Shown in pieces: positions 1 through 11,232 of a DNA stretch of 64,000 nt. The stretch's first letter is position 1. Every line of letters starts with the position of its first letter. The translations under genes and the position numbers were made by a program. Origin of the DNA: Streptomyces europaeiscabiei. Lineage in GTDB: Bacteria > Actinomycetota > Actinomycetes > Streptomycetales > Streptomycetaceae. Below the pieces are notes generated by a model, which had not been told where the DNA came from, did not search any database, and was given only the letters and a program-made list of their open reading frames with translations. Location: positions 6,266,001 through 6,330,000 of the forward strand of contig NZ_CP107841.1 in NCBI RefSeq assembly GCF_036346855.1. The letters run 5' to 3'.

Positions 1-198
1 TGCATGCAGCGGAATCCTCTTGATATGGAGACGACCCGCGTGACCAGCGGTAACGAGCGAAAATGTCACTTCTGGTGATCAGTCTGGCGCTTCGTGTATG
101 AAGATCAACGCTCATCCGACTTCATGATCCTTCGTCAGGTGGTGGAGATCACAAACTCGGTGCCGTACCCCGTGTCGCAGATCACAGACCGGCAGGCA

Positions 199-204
199 TA
201 GGAT
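199..204 (+). promoter_or_regulatory. Candidate -10 element of the nuo promoter
   Basis: TAGGAT fits the Streptomyces vegetative -10 consensus TAGRAT and lies about 145 bp before nuoA. The matching -35 region (about 174-181) is poor. A start near 211 would place the Rex-like operator just downstream. Bases 1-198 hold no convincing gene; they contain two similar short strings (GATCACAAAC near 149 and GATCACAGAC near 180) that could be further binding sites. This is inference from motif and spacing only. Confidence 0.4.
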
Positions 205-219
205 GCGGGGCAGTTGGGC

Positions 220-237
220 TTGTGACCTGCTTCACAT
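220..237. promoter_or_regulatory. Rex redox-sensor operator (ROP) upstream of nuoA
   Basis: TTGTGACCTGCTTCACAT matches the published Rex operator consensus TTGTGAAnnnnTTCACAA at 12 of 14 defined positions and is a near-perfect dyad. Rex represses respiratory genes in Streptomyces when NADH/NAD+ is low and leaves DNA when NADH binds. The site lies between the candidate -10 and the nuoA start, where bound repressor would block transcription. Confidence 0.8.
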
Positions 238-346
238 GTTCGCGATCTTCGTCGGGACGGGCGGAGTTCGTGAAACGCGTGGGGCGGGGGAGCAGGGCCC
301 ACGCCATCCGCCAGCAGTCAGTGCCGACTGAGAGGAGCGAGGAGCG

Positions 347-706
347 GTGAACGCCTATGCGCCCATCCTCGTACTGGGAGCCCTCGGGGCAGGCTTTGCG
401 ATCTTCTCCGTGATCATGGCCTCGCTGATCGGCCCGAAGCGCTACAACCGGGCCAAGCTCGAGGCTTACGAGTGCGGGATCGAGCCCACCCCCACGCCGG
501 CCGGCGGCGGGCGATTCCCCATCAAGTACTACCTGACGGCGATGCTCTTCATCGTCTTCGACATCGAGATCGTCTTCCTCTACCCCTGGGCCGTCACCTT
601 CGACGCCCTGGGTGTTTTCGGGCTCGTGGAGATGCTGCTCTTCGTGCTCACCGTCTTCGTCGCCTACGCGTACGTCTGGCGGCGCGGCGGCCTGGAATGG
701 GACTGA
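347..706 (+). CDS. nuoA: NADH-quinone oxidoreductase subunit A
   Basis: Small membrane subunit of complex I, 119 aa, next to the quinone-binding site. It has three hydrophobic segments (about residues 3-25, 62-85 and 88-112). The conserved loop between the first two carries the YECG motif and the FPIKYY motif typical of NuoA/ND3. The GTG start follows a purine-rich GAGGAGCGAGGAGCG stretch that serves as ribosome binding site. It is the first gene of a complete nuoA-N operon and is followed by nuoB after 13 bp. Length is normal for the family. Confidence 0.97.
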   Translation: MNAYAPILVLGALGAGFAIFSVIMASLIGPKRYNRAKLEAYECGIEPTPTPAGGGRFPIKYYLTAMLFIVFDIEIVFLYPWAVTFDALGVFGLVEMLLFVLTVFVAYAYVWRRGGLEWD

Positions 707-719
707 GGGGCCTTTAACC

Positions 720-1270
<551 letters not shown>

Positions 1271-1274
<4 letters not shown>

Positions 1275-2032
1275 GCGACGCGAACGGCAAGAACGACGCG
1301 GACGGATCGAACGGGGTGAACCCCGAGAAGGATCTCGCCGCGTCCAACCTCCCCGGCCAGCGCGGCGACGGCGGTGAGGAGATCCGGGTCCAGCGGGGCA
1401 TGTTCGGCGCCGACAACGGCGGCGACACCTCCGGCTACGGCGGCCTGGTCCGCTCCATCCGGCTCCCCGGTGCGACCGGCCGCCCCTACGGCGGCTGGTT
1501 CGACGAGGTCGCCGACGAGCTGGAGGGCGCCCTGGAGGAACAGGGCCTCGTCCCCGAGAACGTGATCGACAAGACGGTCGTCGACCGGGGCGAGATCACC
1601 TTCCACATCGAGCGCGAGCACCTGCCGCGCGTCGCCCGGACCCTCCGCGACGACCCGGCCCTCCGCTTCGAACTGTGCACCGGCGTCTCCGGCGTCCACT
1701 ACCCCGGTGACAAGGGCCGTGAGCTGCACGCCGTCTACCACCTGCGCTCGATCACCCACAACCGGCTGATCCGCCTGGAGGTGTCCGCCCCGGACGCCGA
1801 CCCGCACATCCCGTCGCTCGTCCCCGTCTATCCGACCAACGACTGGCACGAGCGCGAGGCGTACGACTTCTTCGGCATCGTCTTCGACGGCCACCCCGCG
1901 CTGACGCGGATCATGATGCCGGACGACTGGCAGGGCTTCCCGCAGCGCAAGGACTATCCCCTCGGCGGCATCCCCGTCGAGTACAAGGGCGCCCAGATCC
2001 CGGCTCCGGACCAGCGGAGGTCGTACTCATGA
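1271..2032 (+). CDS. nuoC: NADH-quinone oxidoreductase subunit C
   Basis: 253-aa peripheral-arm structural subunit (30-kDa family). The signature around residues 192-225 contains [12 protein letters not shown] and the following [13 protein letters not shown], as in NuoC/Nqo5. About 60 hydrophilic Asn/Asp/Gly-rich N-terminal residues precede the family core, a common actinobacterial extension. It starts at an ATG overlapping the nuoB stop. The stop codon overlaps the start of a 19-codon reading frame that leads into nuoD. Confidence 0.96.
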
Positions 2033-2088
2033 GCGCCCGCCCGTCGCCCGACCACCACCCCTCAACGACTCCCTTCGGGAGGCTGTGA
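2029..2088 (+). CDS. Possible 19-aa coupling mini-ORF between nuoC and nuoD
   Basis: ATG at 2029 overlaps the nuoC stop as ATGA and is preceded by GGAGG at 2016-2020 with 8-nt spacing, a better site than many starts in this operon. The frame encodes [19 protein letters not shown] and stops with TGA at 2086-2088, which overlaps the nuoD ATG as TGATG. It fills the only sizeable gap between nuoA and nuoK and could carry ribosomes from nuoC to nuoD. The peptide resembles nothing known to me. Chance is possible because the frame is so short. Confidence 0.4.
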   Translation: MSARPSPDHHPSTTPFGRL

Positions 2089-3419
2089 TGACTGCATCCG
2101 CCGAATCCGCCGCCTCGGCGCGCGAGACCACCGAGGGCACCGTCTACACGGTCACCGGCGGGGACTGGGACGAGGTCGCCGAGACCGCCGCCCGGTCCGA
2201 CGACGAGCGCATCATCGTCAACATGGGCCCCCAGCACCCGTCCACGCACGGTGTGCTCCGGCTCATCCTGGAGATCGACGGCGAGACCGTCACCGAGGCC
2301 CGCTGCGGCATCGGCTATCTCCACACCGGCATCGAGAAGAACCTCGAGTACCGCACGTGGACGCAGGGCACCACGTTCGTGACGCGCATGGACTACCTGA
2401 CGCCGTTCTTCAACGAGACGGCGTACTGCCTCGCCGTGGAGAAGCTCCTCGGCATCGAGGAGCAGATCCCGGACCGCGCCACGATCATCCGCGTGCTCCT
2501 GATGGAGCTGAACCGGCTCTCCTCCCACCTGGTGTGCATCGCCACCGGCGGCATGGAGCTGGGCGCCACCACGATCATGATCTACGGCTTCCGTGATCGT
2601 GAACTCATTCTCGACATCTACGAGCTGATCACCGGCCTGCGCATGAACCACGCGTACATCCGGCCCGGCGGACTCGCCCAGGACCTGCCGCCCGGAGCGG
2701 TGGACCAGATCCGCGAGTTCGTGAAGAAGATGGAGAAGAACCTTCCCGAGTACGACAAGCTCGCCACCGGGAACCCCATCTTCAAGGCCCGTATGCAGGA
2801 CGTCGGCCACCTCGACCTGTCCGGCTGCATGGCCCTCGGCGCCACCGGCCCGATCCTCCGCTCCGCCGGCCTCCCGCACGACCTGCGCAAGGCGCAGCCG
2901 TACTGCGGGTACGAGACGTACGACTTCGACGTCCCGACCGCCGACACCTGCGACTCCTACGGCCGCTTCCTGATCCGCCTCGAAGAGATGCGCCAGTCCC
3001 TGCGGATCGTCGAGCAGTGCCTGGACCGGCTGCAGCCCGGCCCGGTCATGGTCACCGACAAGAAGATCGCCTGGCCCGCCCAGCTCGCCCTGGGACCGGA
3101 CGGACTCGGCAACTCCCTGGACCACATCAAGAAGATCATGGGCACCTCCATGGAGGCCCTGATCCACCACTTCAAGCTGGTGACCGAGGGCTTCCGCGTC
3201 CCGCCGGGACAGGCGTACGCGGCGGTCGAGTCGCCCAAGGGCGAACTCGGGGTGCACGTCGTCTCCGACGGAGGCACCCGCCCCTTCCGGGTCCACTTCC
3301 GTGACCCGTCCTTCACCAACCTGCAGGCCATGGCGGCGATGTGCGAGGGCGGCCAGGTCGCCGACGTCATCGTCGCCGTCGCGTCCATCGACCCCGTGAT
3401 GGGAGGCGTCGACCGGTGA
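2088..3419 (+). CDS. nuoD: NADH-quinone oxidoreductase subunit D
   Basis: 443-aa peripheral-arm subunit (49-kDa family), related to the large subunit of NiFe hydrogenases and forming much of the quinone pocket. The QHPSTHG motif of the quinone site is near residue 46, followed by the family string of His, Glu and Arg residues in [10 protein letters not shown]. The C-terminus DPVMGGVDR is family-typical. The start could be ATG 2088 or the adjacent GTG 2085; ATG has better spacing from GGGAGG at 2078-2083. A 40-residue acidic N-terminal extension precedes the core. The stop overlaps the nuoE GTG. Confidence 0.97.
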   Translation: MTASAESAASARETTEGTVYTVTGGDWDEVAETAARSDDERIIVNMGPQHPSTHGVLRLILEIDGETVTEARCGIGYLHTGIEKNLEYRTWTQGTTFVTRMDYLTPFFNETAYCLAVEKLLGIEEQIPDRATIIRVLLMELNRLSSHLVCIATGGMELGATTIMIYGFRDRELILDIYELITGLRMNHAYIRPGGLAQDLPPGAVDQIREFVKKMEKNLPEYDKLATGNPIFKARMQDVGHLDLSGCMALGATGPILRSAGLPHDLRKAQPYCGYETYDFDVPTADTCDSYGRFLIRLEEMRQSLRIVEQCLDRLQPGPVMVTDKKIAWPAQLALGPDGLGNSLDHIKKIMGTSMEALIHHFKLVTEGFRVPPGQAYAAVESPKGELGVHVVSDGGTRPFRVHFRDPSFTNLQAMAAMCEGGQVADVIVAVASIDPVMGGVDR

Positions 3420-4279
3420 CCACCACCCCCGAGGGCGTCAGCCTGGGCATGCCCCAACTGCCCGCGCCCGACTACCCGGACGACGTTCGAGCCCGGCTGG
3501 AGCGGGACGCCGCCGAGGTCGTCGCCCGCTACCCGGACTCCCGGTCCGCTCTCCTGCCGTTGCTGCATCTCGTGCAGTCGGAGGAGGGCCATGTCACCCG
3601 CACCGGCATGCGGTTCTGCGCCGAGGTGCTCGGCCTGACCACGGCCGAGGTCACCGCGGTCGCCACCTTCTACACCATGTACCGGCGCAAGCCCTCCGGT
3701 GACTACCAGGTGGGCGTCTGCACCAACACCCTGTGCGCGGTGATGGGCGGTGACGCGATCTTCGAGGCGCTGCAGGACCACCTGAGTGTCGGCAACGGTG
3801 AGACCACCGACGACGGCAAGGTCACCCTGGAGCACATCGAGTGCAACGCGGCCTGCGACTTCGCGCCGGTCGTGATGGTCAACTGGGAGTTCTTCGACAA
3901 CCAGACCGTCGACAGCGCCAAGCGCCTCGTCGACGACCTGCGCGCGGGCACCGAGGTCCGGCCCACGCGCGGGGCACCGCTGTGCACCTTCAAGGACACC
4001 GCGCGGATCCTCGCCGGCTTCCCCGACGAGCGGCCGGGGGCCGTCGAGGCGAGCGGCGGAGCGGGACCCGCCTCGCTGGTCGGCCTCCGCCTCGCCAGGG
4101 GAGAGGCCGGACCCGCGCGCGTGGTCCATCCGCGGGACGGCGGACCGCACGACGAGCCGCGCGACAAGGTGCACGAGCCGTCACCCACCGAGCACCTCAG
4201 CTCGCACGACGCGCCGCAGGACACGTCGGCCTCGGACCCGGCCCACCCGGCGGGGCCCGCAGCCGAGGAGGGGGAGTGA
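3416..4279 (+). CDS. nuoE: NADH-quinone oxidoreductase subunit E with long C-terminal tail
   Basis: 287-aa subunit of the NADH-dehydrogenase module carrying the [2Fe-2S] cluster N1a in a thioredoxin-like fold. The four ligands appear in GVCTNTLC and ECNAACDF. The GTG at 3416 overlaps the nuoD stop (GTGA); the frame is open upstream but that stretch is Arg-rich and lies inside nuoD. Classical NuoE ends near residue 200; here about 80-90 further residues rich in Pro, Gly, His and Asp follow, likely disordered. It overlaps nuoF by 1 nt (TGATG). Confidence 0.96.
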   Translation: MTTTPEGVSLGMPQLPAPDYPDDVRARLERDAAEVVARYPDSRSALLPLLHLVQSEEGHVTRTGMRFCAEVLGLTTAEVTAVATFYTMYRRKPSGDYQVGVCTNTLCAVMGGDAIFEALQDHLSVGNGETTDDGKVTLEHIECNAACDFAPVVMVNWEFFDNQTVDSAKRLVDDLRAGTEVRPTRGAPLCTFKDTARILAGFPDERPGAVEASGGAGPASLVGLRLARGEAGPARVVHPRDGGPHDEPRDKVHEPSPTEHLSSHDAPQDTSASDPAHPAGPAAEEGE

Positions 4280-5634
4280 TGACGTTGGCACCCGAGATCA
4301 AGGGCACCAGCCCGGAGAAACTGCTCGCACCCGTGCTGTCGGCCTTCTGGGACGAGGACCGGGCATGGTCGCTCGACGTCTACCGAAGGCACGACGGGTA
4401 CGAGGGGCTGCGCAAGGCGCTGGCCATGTCACCGGACGACGTCATCGCGTACGTCAAGGAGTCCGGGCTGCGCGGCCGCGGCGGCGCGGGATTCCCGACC
4501 GGAATGAAATGGCAGTTCATTCCGCAGGGCGATGGCAAACCGCATTATCTGGTTGTCAACGCCGACGAGTCGGAGCCCGGAACGTGCAAGGACATTCCGC
4601 TCCTCTTCGCGAACCCGCACAGCCTCATCGAGGGCATTGTCATCGCCTGTTATGCCATCAGGTCCTCGCATGCCTTCATCTATCTGCGTGGTGAGGTCGT
4701 TCCCGTCCTGCGGCGGTTGCACGAGGCCGTACGCGAGGCCTACGCGGAGGGCTTCCTCGGCGAGAACATCCTGGGCAGCGGACTCGACCTCGAACTCACC
4801 GTGCACGCGGGCGCGGGCGCGTACATCTGCGGTGAGGAGACCGCGCTGCTCGACTCGCTCGAAGGCCGCCGTGGTCAACCGCGGCTCCGTCCCCCCTTCC
4901 CTGCCGTCGAGGGCCTCTACGCGTGCCCGACTGTCGTGAACAACGTCGAGTCGATCGCGTCGGTTCCCGCGATCATGCACAGGGGCAAGGAATGGTTCAG
5001 GTCGATGGGCAGCGAGAAGTCTCCCGGCTTCACGCTCTACTCGCTCAGCGGCCATGTCACGAGCCCCGGCCAGTACGAGGCGCCGCTCGGCATCACGCTC
5101 CGTCAGCTCCTGGAGATGAGCGGCGGAATGCGACCCGGGCATCGCCTCAAGTTCTGGACGCCGGGCGGGTCCTCGACCCCGATGTTCACCGACGAGCACC
5201 TAGACGTCCCTCTTGACTACGAAGGAGTGGGCGCCGCGGGTTCCATGCTCGGCACGAAAGCACTCCAGTGCTTCGACGAGACGACCTGCGTCGTGCGTGC
5301 CGTCACCCGCTGGACCGAGTTCTACGCCCACGAGTCCTGCGGCAAGTGCACCCCCTGCCGCGAAGGCACCTACTGGCTGGTGCAGTTGCTGCGCGACATC
5401 GAGGCCGGCAAGGGCGTCATGAGCGACCTCGACAAGCTGAACGACATCGCCGACAACATCAACGGCAAGTCCTTCTGCGCCCTCGGCGACGGCGCCGCCT
5501 CGCCGATCTTCTCCTCCCTCAAGTACTTCCGCGCGGAGTACGAGGACCACATCACGGGCCGGGGCTGCCCCTTCGACCCCGCCAAGTCGACCGTCTGGGC
5601 CGACAAGGACAAGCACGCGGAGGTGAACGCATGA
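4279..5634 (+). CDS. nuoF: NADH-quinone oxidoreductase subunit F
   Basis: 451-aa flavoprotein subunit that binds NADH, FMN and [4Fe-4S] cluster N3; entry point for electrons. The NADH-binding glycine-rich [10 protein letters not shown] is near residue 68, the FMN region contains [13 protein letters not shown] near 178, and the N3 ligands include [11 protein letters not shown] near 354. ATG 4279 overlaps the nuoE stop. Codons from about 4495 to 4700 use unusual A/T third bases for this genome (ATT, AAA, CAT, TAT, GTT), unlike the rest of the operon. It overlaps nuoG by 4 nt. Confidence 0.97.
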   Translation: MTLAPEIKGTSPEKLLAPVLSAFWDEDRAWSLDVYRRHDGYEGLRKALAMSPDDVIAYVKESGLRGRGGAGFPTGMKWQFIPQGDGKPHYLVVNADESEPGTCKDIPLLFANPHSLIEGIVIACYAIRSSHAFIYLRGEVVPVLRRLHEAVREAYAEGFLGENILGSGLDLELTVHAGAGAYICGEETALLDSLEGRRGQPRLRPPFPAVEGLYACPTVVNNVESIASVPAIMHRGKEWFRSMGSEKSPGFTLYSLSGHVTSPGQYEAPLGITLRQLLEMSGGMRPGHRLKFWTPGGSSTPMFTDEHLDVPLDYEGVGAAGSMLGTKALQCFDETTCVVRAVTRWTEFYAHESCGKCTPCREGTYWLVQLLRDIEAGKGVMSDLDKLNDIADNINGKSFCALGDGAASPIFSSLKYFRAEYEDHITGRGCPFDPAKSTVWADKDKHAEVNA

Positions 5635-8135
5635 CAGTGACCACCAGCGCTCCCTCCGGAGGGGGAGAGGCGGCGGTCCCGCCGGAAGATCTCGTCTCGC
5701 TGACCATCGACGGAGTCGACATCAGCGTGCCCAAGGGCACCCTGGTCATCCGGGCCGCCGAACAGATCGGTGTCGAGATCCCCCGCTTCTGCGACCACCC
5801 CCTCCTCGACCCGGTCGGCGCCTGCCGCCAGTGCATCGTCGAGGTCGAGGGCCAGCGCAAGCCCATGGCGTCCTGCACGATCACCTGCACGGACGGGATG
5901 GTCGTCAAGACCCACCTCACCTCCCCGGTCGCGGAGAAGGCCCAGAAGGGGGTGATGGAGCTCCTGCTCATCAACCACCCGCTGGACTGCCCCGTCTGCG
6001 ACAAGGGCGGCGAGTGCCCGCTGCAGAACCAGGCCATGTCGCACGGCCACTCCGAGTCCCGCTTCGAGGGCAGGAAGCGCACCTACGAGAAGCCCGTGCC
6101 GATCTCCACGCAGGTGCTGCTCGACCGTGAGCGGTGCGTGCTGTGCGCCCGCTGCACCCGCTTCTCCAACCAGGTCGCCGGCGACCCGATGATCGAGCTG
6201 GTCGAGCGGGGCGCACTCCAGCAGGTCGGCACCGGAGAGGGCGACCCCTTCGAGTCGTACTTCTCCGGCAACACCATCCAGATCTGCCCGGTGGGCGCGC
6301 TGACCTCGGCGGCGTACCGATTCCGCTCCCGCCCCTTCGACCTCGTCTCCTCGCCGTCCGTCTGCGAGCACTGCTCCGGCGGCTGCGCGACCCGCACCGA
6401 CCACCGGCGCGGCAAGGTCATGCGGCGCCTCGCGGCCAACGACCCCGAGGTCAACGAGGAGTGGATCTGCGACAAGGGGCGGTTCGCGTTCCGGTACGCG
6501 CAGCGCCCGGACCGGCTGACCACCCCCCTCGTCCGCAACGCCGAGGGCGTCCTGGAACCGGCGTCCTGGCCTGAGGCCCTGGAGGCCGCCGCCCGGGGGC
6601 TGCTCGCCGCGCGCGGCCGGGCCGGTGTCCTGACCGGCGGCAGGCTCACCGTCGAGGACGCCTACGCGTACAGCAAGTTCGCGCGCGTGGCCCTCGACAG
6701 CAACGACATCGACTTCCGCGCACGCGTGCACAGCGGCGAGGAGGCCGACTTCCTGGCGGCCCGGGTCGCCGGACGCGGCCGTGACCTCGACGGTACGGGC
6801 GTCACGTACGCCTTCCTGGAGAAGGCGCCCGCGGTCCTGCTGGTCGGGTTCGAGGCGGAGGAGGAGGCGCCCGGTGTCTTCCTGAGGCTGCGCAAGGCCT
6901 GGCGCAAGCACAAGCAGCAGGTGTTCTCGCTGGCCACGCACGCCACCCGGGGCCTTGCGAAGGCCGGCGGCACGCTGCTGCCCGCCGCGCCCGGCACCGA
7001 GACCGAGTGGCTGGACGCCCTCGCGAGCGGCTTCGGACTGGACGACGACGGCACCAAGGCCGCCGAGGCGCTGCGTACCGAGGGCGCGGTCATCGTCGTC
7101 GGGGAGCGGTTCGCGGCCGTGGCGGGCGGGCTCACCGCCGCAGTACGGGCCGCGTCCCTGACCGGCGCGAAGCTGGTGTGGATCCCGCGCCGGGCCGGGG
7201 AGCGCGCCGCCGTCGAGGCGGGCGCGCTGCCCTCGGTGCTGCCGGGCGGCCGCCCGGCGACCGACCCGCGCGCCCGCGCGGAGGTCGCCGCCGCCTGGGG
7301 CGTCGCCGAACTCCCCTCGCGGTACGGCCGGGACACCGGGCAGATCGTCGAGGCCGCCGCCACCGGAGAGCTCGGGGCCCTGGTGGTGGCGGGTGTGGAA
7401 CTCGCCGATCTGCCCGATCCGGCACGCGCGCGTGAGGCACTCTCCGCGGTGGGCTTCCTGGTCTCACTGGAGCTGCGGCCCAGCGAGGTCACCGAACGGG
7501 CCGACATCGTCCTTCCGGTCGCCGCCGTCGCCGAGAAGGCGGGCACCTTCGTCAACTGGGAGGGCCGCGTGCGGATGTTCGAAGCCGCGCTGAAGCCCGA
7601 CCAGATGACCCGCCGGGTGGCACCCGCCGACGGCCGTGTCCTGCAGATGCTGGCCGACGCCATGGACGTCCACCTGGGGCTGCCCGATCTGCGCACCACG
7701 CGCGCGGAGCTGGACCGCCTCGGGGCGTGGGACGGCGCGAGGGCCAACGAGCCGGTGGAGGTCGCGGCCGGACTGCCGCGCCCGGCCGCCGGGGAGGCCG
7801 TACTCGCCGGGCACCGGCTGCTCCTCGACCAGGGCCGCCTCCAGGACGGCGACGACGCGCTCGCCGGCACGCGGCACGCCGCACACGCGCGTGTGTCCGC
7901 CGCCACGGCCGCCGAGGCGGGCGTCAAGAACGGCGACGTCCTCGCGGTCAGCGGCCCCGCCGGGGTCGTCGAACTGCCGCTGCTGATCACCGAGATGCCC
8001 GACCGCGTCGTCTGGCTCCCGCTGAACTCCACCGGTACGGGCGTCGCCTCCGACACCGGGGCGCTGCCCGGCGCACTGGTCCGTATCGGCCCCGCGACGC
8101 TCGCCGCCGAGGCCCCCGAGGAGGTGGAGGCATGA
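5631..8135 (+). CDS. nuoG: NADH-quinone oxidoreductase subunit G
   Basis: 834-aa large peripheral subunit with an N-terminal [2Fe-2S] ferredoxin domain followed by [4Fe-4S] clusters and a molybdopterin-oxidoreductase-like domain lacking cofactor. Cysteine motifs are visible in order: [15 protein letters not shown], the [11 protein letters not shown] group, CVLCARC, and CEHCSGGC (the extra N7-type cluster region). The C-terminal third carries the molybdopterin-dinucleotide-like fold in degenerate form. ATG 5631 overlaps the nuoF stop and the gene ends by overlapping nuoH, both as ATGA. Confidence 0.96.
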   Translation: MTVTTSAPSGGGEAAVPPEDLVSLTIDGVDISVPKGTLVIRAAEQIGVEIPRFCDHPLLDPVGACRQCIVEVEGQRKPMASCTITCTDGMVVKTHLTSPVAEKAQKGVMELLLINHPLDCPVCDKGGECPLQNQAMSHGHSESRFEGRKRTYEKPVPISTQVLLDRERCVLCARCTRFSNQVAGDPMIELVERGALQQVGTGEGDPFESYFSGNTIQICPVGALTSAAYRFRSRPFDLVSSPSVCEHCSGGCATRTDHRRGKVMRRLAANDPEVNEEWICDKGRFAFRYAQRPDRLTTPLVRNAEGVLEPASWPEALEAAARGLLAARGRAGVLTGGRLTVEDAYAYSKFARVALDSNDIDFRARVHSGEEADFLAARVAGRGRDLDGTGVTYAFLEKAPAVLLVGFEAEEEAPGVFLRLRKAWRKHKQQVFSLATHATRGLAKAGGTLLPAAPGTETEWLDALASGFGLDDDGTKAAEALRTEGAVIVVGERFAAVAGGLTAAVRAASLTGAKLVWIPRRAGERAAVEAGALPSVLPGGRPATDPRARAEVAAAWGVAELPSRYGRDTGQIVEAAATGELGALVVAGVELADLPDPARAREALSAVGFLVSLELRPSEVTERADIVLPVAAVAEKAGTFVNWEGRVRMFEAALKPDQMTRRVAPADGRVLQMLADAMDVHLGLPDLRTTRAELDRLGAWDGARANEPVEVAAGLPRPAAGEAVLAGHRLLLDQGRLQDGDDALAGTRHAAHARVSAATAAEAGVKNGDVLAVSGPAGVVELPLLITEMPDRVVWLPLNSTGTGVASDTGALPGALVRIGPATLAAEAPEEVEA

Positions 8136-9493
8136 GCTTGTACCTCGCCGCTGAAGACCTCTCGATGTTCGGCCGCGACCCCTGGTGGCTGGTCGTCGTC
8201 AAGGCGGTGTTCTGCTTCGCCTTCCTGATGATCACCGTGCTGTTCTCCATCGTGTGGGAGCGCAAGGTCGTCGCCTGGATGCAGCTGCGCATCGGCCCCA
8301 ACCGGCACGGCCCCTGGGGCATGCTCCAGTCGCTCGCCGACGGCATCAAGCTGATGCTCAAGGAAGACGTCATCGTCAAACGCGCGGACAAGGTCGTCTA
8401 CGTCCTCGCGCCGATCGTCGCGGCCATCCCGGCCTTCATGGCGATCGCGGTGATCCCCTTCGGCCCGGCCGGCAACGAGATCTCGATCTTCGGCCAGCGC
8501 ACCACGATGCAGCTCACCGACCTGCCGATCGCGATGCTCTACATCCTCGCGGTCGCCTCCGTCGGCATCTACGGCATCGTGCTGGCGGGCTGGAGCTCCG
8601 GCTCCACCTATCCGCTGCTCGGCGGCCTGCGCTCCGCGGCGCAGATGATCTCCTACGAGATCGCCATGGGCGCCGCGTTCGCCTCGGTCTTCCTCTACTC
8701 GGGGTCGATGTCGACGTCGGCGATCGTGGAGGCGCAGCAGGACCGCTGGTACATCGTGCTGCTGCCGGTCTCCTTCGTCATCTACATCATCACGATGGTC
8801 GGTGAGACCAACCGCGCCCCCTTCGACATGCCGGAGTCCGAGGGCGACCTGGTCGGCGGCTTCAACACCGAGTACTCGTCGATCAAGTTCGCGATGTTCA
8901 TGCTCGCCGAGTACGTCAACATGGTGACCGTCTCCGCCGTGTCGGTGACGCTCTTCCTCGGCGGCTGGCGGGCCCCCTGGCCCATCAGCACCTTCTGGGA
9001 GGGCGCCAACCACGGCTGGTGGCCGATGCTCTGGTTCGTGGTGAAGGTGCAGCTGTTGCTGTTCTTCTTCATCTGGCTGCGCGGCACCCTCCCGCGCGTC
9101 CGCTACGACCAGCTGATGAAGCTCGGCTGGAAGGTCCTCCTCCCGGTCTCCGTGGTCTGGCTGATGCTCGTCGCGACGGTACGGACCCTCAGGAACGAGA
9201 ACTACGACTTCGCCGAGATCGCCCTGTACGTCGCGGGCGCCGTCATCGTGCTGTTCCTGCTCTCCGTCGTCGCCGACATGTTCCGCGACCGGCGCGAGGC
9301 ACAGGACCAGCCCGCCGAACCGGCCGCCTTCGACCCGATGGCCGGCGGGTTCCCCGTACCGCCCCTGCCCGGACAGACCCTCCCGCCGGTGCCGCGCAGG
9401 CGTCCGCGACGGGAGCGGGAGCTGGTTGTCAGTGGTGGGTCCGATACTGACAGTGACGGATCTTCGAATGGGAAGGAGGCGTCCGATGGCTGA
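8132..9493 (+). CDS. nuoH: NADH-quinone oxidoreductase subunit H
   Basis: 453-aa polytopic membrane subunit (ND1 family) linking quinone site and proton-translocating arm, with about eight to nine membrane segments. Conserved loops include [11 protein letters not shown] and the acidic [11 protein letters not shown] motif lining the quinone tunnel. The C-terminal 60 residues are hydrophilic, Pro/Arg/Ser-rich and beyond the normal family end. The last 8 nt overlap nuoI, whose ribosome binding site GGGAAGGAGG lies inside nuoH. Confidence 0.96.
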   Translation: MSLYLAAEDLSMFGRDPWWLVVVKAVFCFAFLMITVLFSIVWERKVVAWMQLRIGPNRHGPWGMLQSLADGIKLMLKEDVIVKRADKVVYVLAPIVAAIPAFMAIAVIPFGPAGNEISIFGQRTTMQLTDLPIAMLYILAVASVGIYGIVLAGWSSGSTYPLLGGLRSAAQMISYEIAMGAAFASVFLYSGSMSTSAIVEAQQDRWYIVLLPVSFVIYIITMVGETNRAPFDMPESEGDLVGGFNTEYSSIKFAMFMLAEYVNMVTVSAVSVTLFLGGWRAPWPISTFWEGANHGWWPMLWFVVKVQLLLFFFIWLRGTLPRVRYDQLMKLGWKVLLPVSVVWLMLVATVRTLRNENYDFAEIALYVAGAVIVLFLLSVVADMFRDRREAQDQPAEPAAFDPMAGGFPVPPLPGQTLPPVPRRRPRRERELVVSGGSDTDSDGSSNGKEASDG

Positions 9494-10088
9494 GGAGCCG
9501 AAGGAGACCAAGCCCGGTTTCCAGAACCCCGTCGCCGGCTTCGGCGTGACCTTCAAGGCCATGTTCAAGAAGCGGCTGACCGAGCAGTATCCCGAGCAGC
9601 CCAAGACCACGGCCCCACGGTTCCACGGCCGGCACCAGCTCAACCGCCATCCGGACGGCCTGGAGAAGTGCATCGGCTGCGAGCTGTGCGCCTGGGCGTG
9701 TCCCGCCGACGCCATCTACGTGGAGGGCGCCGACAACACGGACGAGGAGCGCTACTCGCCGGGCGAGCGGTACGGCCGCGTCTACCAGATCAACTACGCC
9801 CGCTGCATCCTGTGCGGCCTGTGCATCGAGGCGTGCCCCACGCGCGCGCTCACGATGACCAACGAGTTCGAGCTGGCGGACAGCAGCCGCGCCAACCTCA
9901 TCTACACCAAGGAGCAACTGCTCGCCGGGCTGGAGGAGGGCATGGTCGACTCGCCCCACTCGATCTTCCCGGGCACCGACGAGCAGGACTACTACCGGGG
10001 GCTGGTCACCGAGGCCGCGCCCGGCACGGTGCGTCAGGTGGCCACCTCCAAGGGCGAGAAGCCGGAAGAAGAGGAGGCACAGGCATGA
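9486..10088 (+). CDS. nuoI: NADH-quinone oxidoreductase subunit I
   Basis: 200-aa ferredoxin-like subunit carrying [4Fe-4S] clusters N6a and N6b between NuoG and NuoB. The two motifs are [12 protein letters not shown] (residues 61-72) and [12 protein letters not shown] (106-117). ATG 9486 follows a strong GGAAGGAGG at 9471-9479; the frame is open upstream but that stretch is nuoH-coding. The last 20 residues are Glu-rich. It overlaps nuoJ by 4 nt. Confidence 0.97.
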   Translation: MAEEPKETKPGFQNPVAGFGVTFKAMFKKRLTEQYPEQPKTTAPRFHGRHQLNRHPDGLEKCIGCELCAWACPADAIYVEGADNTDEERYSPGERYGRVYQINYARCILCGLCIEACPTRALTMTNEFELADSSRANLIYTKEQLLAGLEEGMVDSPHSIFPGTDEQDYYRGLVTEAAPGTVRQVATSKGEKPEEEEAQA

Positions 10089-10921
10089 GCGCGCAACTCG
10101 CCGCCTACACCACCTCCACGGGTGAGGCCTTCCAGTTCTGGGTGCTCGGCACGGTCGCCGTGATCGGCGCCCTGTGCACCGTCTTCATGAAGAGGGCCGT
10201 GCACAGCGCGCTCTGCCTCGCCGCCACCATGATCATTTTGGCGGTGTTCTACCTCGCCAACGGCGCCTACTTCCTGGGCATCGTGCAGATCGTCGTCTAC
10301 ACCGGCGCGATCATGATGCTGTTCCTGTTCGTGGTGATGCTCGTCGGCGTCACCGCGGCGGACTCCCTGAAGGAGACCATCAAGGGCCAACGCTGGCTGG
10401 CCCTCCTCTGCGGCCTCGGCTTCGGCATCCTGCTGACCGCGGGCATCGGCAACGCCTCACTGACGGAGTTCAACGGCCTCGGCACGGCGAACGCGGGCGG
10501 GAACGTGGAGGGCCTCGCGGCCCTGATCTTCACCGACTACGTGTTCGCCTTCGAGCTCACCGGCGCCCTCCTCATCACGGCCGCCGTCGGCGCCATGGTC
10601 CTCACCCACCGTGAGCGCACCGAGCGCCCCAAGACCCAGCGGGAACTGGCCGAAGAGCGTGTACGCGAGGGCAAGCACCTCCCGCCGCTGCCGGCCCCGG
10701 GCGTCTACGCCCGGCACAACGCGGTCGACATCCCGGGCCTGCTGCCCGACGGCACGCCGTCCGAGCTGACCGTCAGCAAGACGCTGCGGGACCGGGGTCA
10801 GGTCCGCGACGTGTCGACGGAGGCCCTCAACGACCTCAAGGCCCTGGAGCAGCGCGCCGAGGACCGCCTGGAGCGCACCCACAGCGGGAACGGCGGCAAG
10901 CGCGGGGAGGCATCGAAGTGA
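10085..10921 (+). CDS. nuoJ: NADH-quinone oxidoreductase subunit J
   Basis: 278-aa membrane subunit (ND6 family) with five hydrophobic segments in the first 175 residues, including the conserved [18 protein letters not shown] pi-bulge helix. The family usually ends near 170-200 aa; here a hydrophilic charged tail of about 100 residues follows, a feature of actinobacterial NuoJ. ATG overlaps nuoI, and the stop overlaps the GTG start of nuoK. Confidence 0.96.
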   Translation: MSAQLAAYTTSTGEAFQFWVLGTVAVIGALCTVFMKRAVHSALCLAATMIILAVFYLANGAYFLGIVQIVVYTGAIMMLFLFVVMLVGVTAADSLKETIKGQRWLALLCGLGFGILLTAGIGNASLTEFNGLGTANAGGNVEGLAALIFTDYVFAFELTGALLITAAVGAMVLTHRERTERPKTQRELAEERVREGKHLPPLPAPGVYARHNAVDIPGLLPDGTPSELTVSKTLRDRGQVRDVSTEALNDLKALEQRAEDRLERTHSGNGGKRGEASK

Positions 10922-11217
10922 ATCCCGTCAACTACCTGTATCTCGCCGCCCTGCTGTTCACGATCGGCGCCACCGGCGTCCTGATCAGGCGGAACGCGAT
11001 CGTGGTGTTCATGTGCGTCGAGCTGATGCTCAACGCCTGCAATCTCACGCTGGTCGCCTTCTCCCGGATGCACGGCAATCTCGACGGCCAGATCATCGCC
11101 TTCTTCACGATGGTCGTCGCCGCCGCGGAGGTCGTGGTCGGACTCGCGATCATCGTGTCGCTCTTCCGGTCCCGCCACTCGGCCTCGGTCGACGACGCCA
11201 GCCTGATGAAGCTGTAA
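10918..11217 (+). CDS. nuoK: NADH-quinone oxidoreductase subunit K
   Basis: 99-aa membrane subunit (ND4L family) with three transmembrane helices. The conserved membrane glutamates lie in [10 protein letters not shown] (about residue 37) and [10 protein letters not shown] (about residue 72), both part of the proton path. GTG start overlaps the nuoJ stop as GTGA. The gene is separated from nuoL by 15 bp. Confidence 0.97.
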   Translation: MNPVNYLYLAALLFTIGATGVLIRRNAIVVFMCVELMLNACNLTLVAFSRMHGNLDGQIIAFFTMVVAAAEVVVGLAIIVSLFRSRHSASVDDASLMKL

Positions 11218-11232
11218 GGGGTCGGAAGAATC

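Noticed and set aside
3841..4278. Possible longer nuoF N-terminus
   Set aside because: This part lies inside nuoE in another frame and is Arg-rich; ATG 4279 with the stop/start overlap fits the family length.
6662..9715. Very long minus-strand frame opposite nuoG-nuoI
   Set aside because: Ser/Arg/Pro-rich throughout and opposite well-supported genes; a codon-bias shadow.
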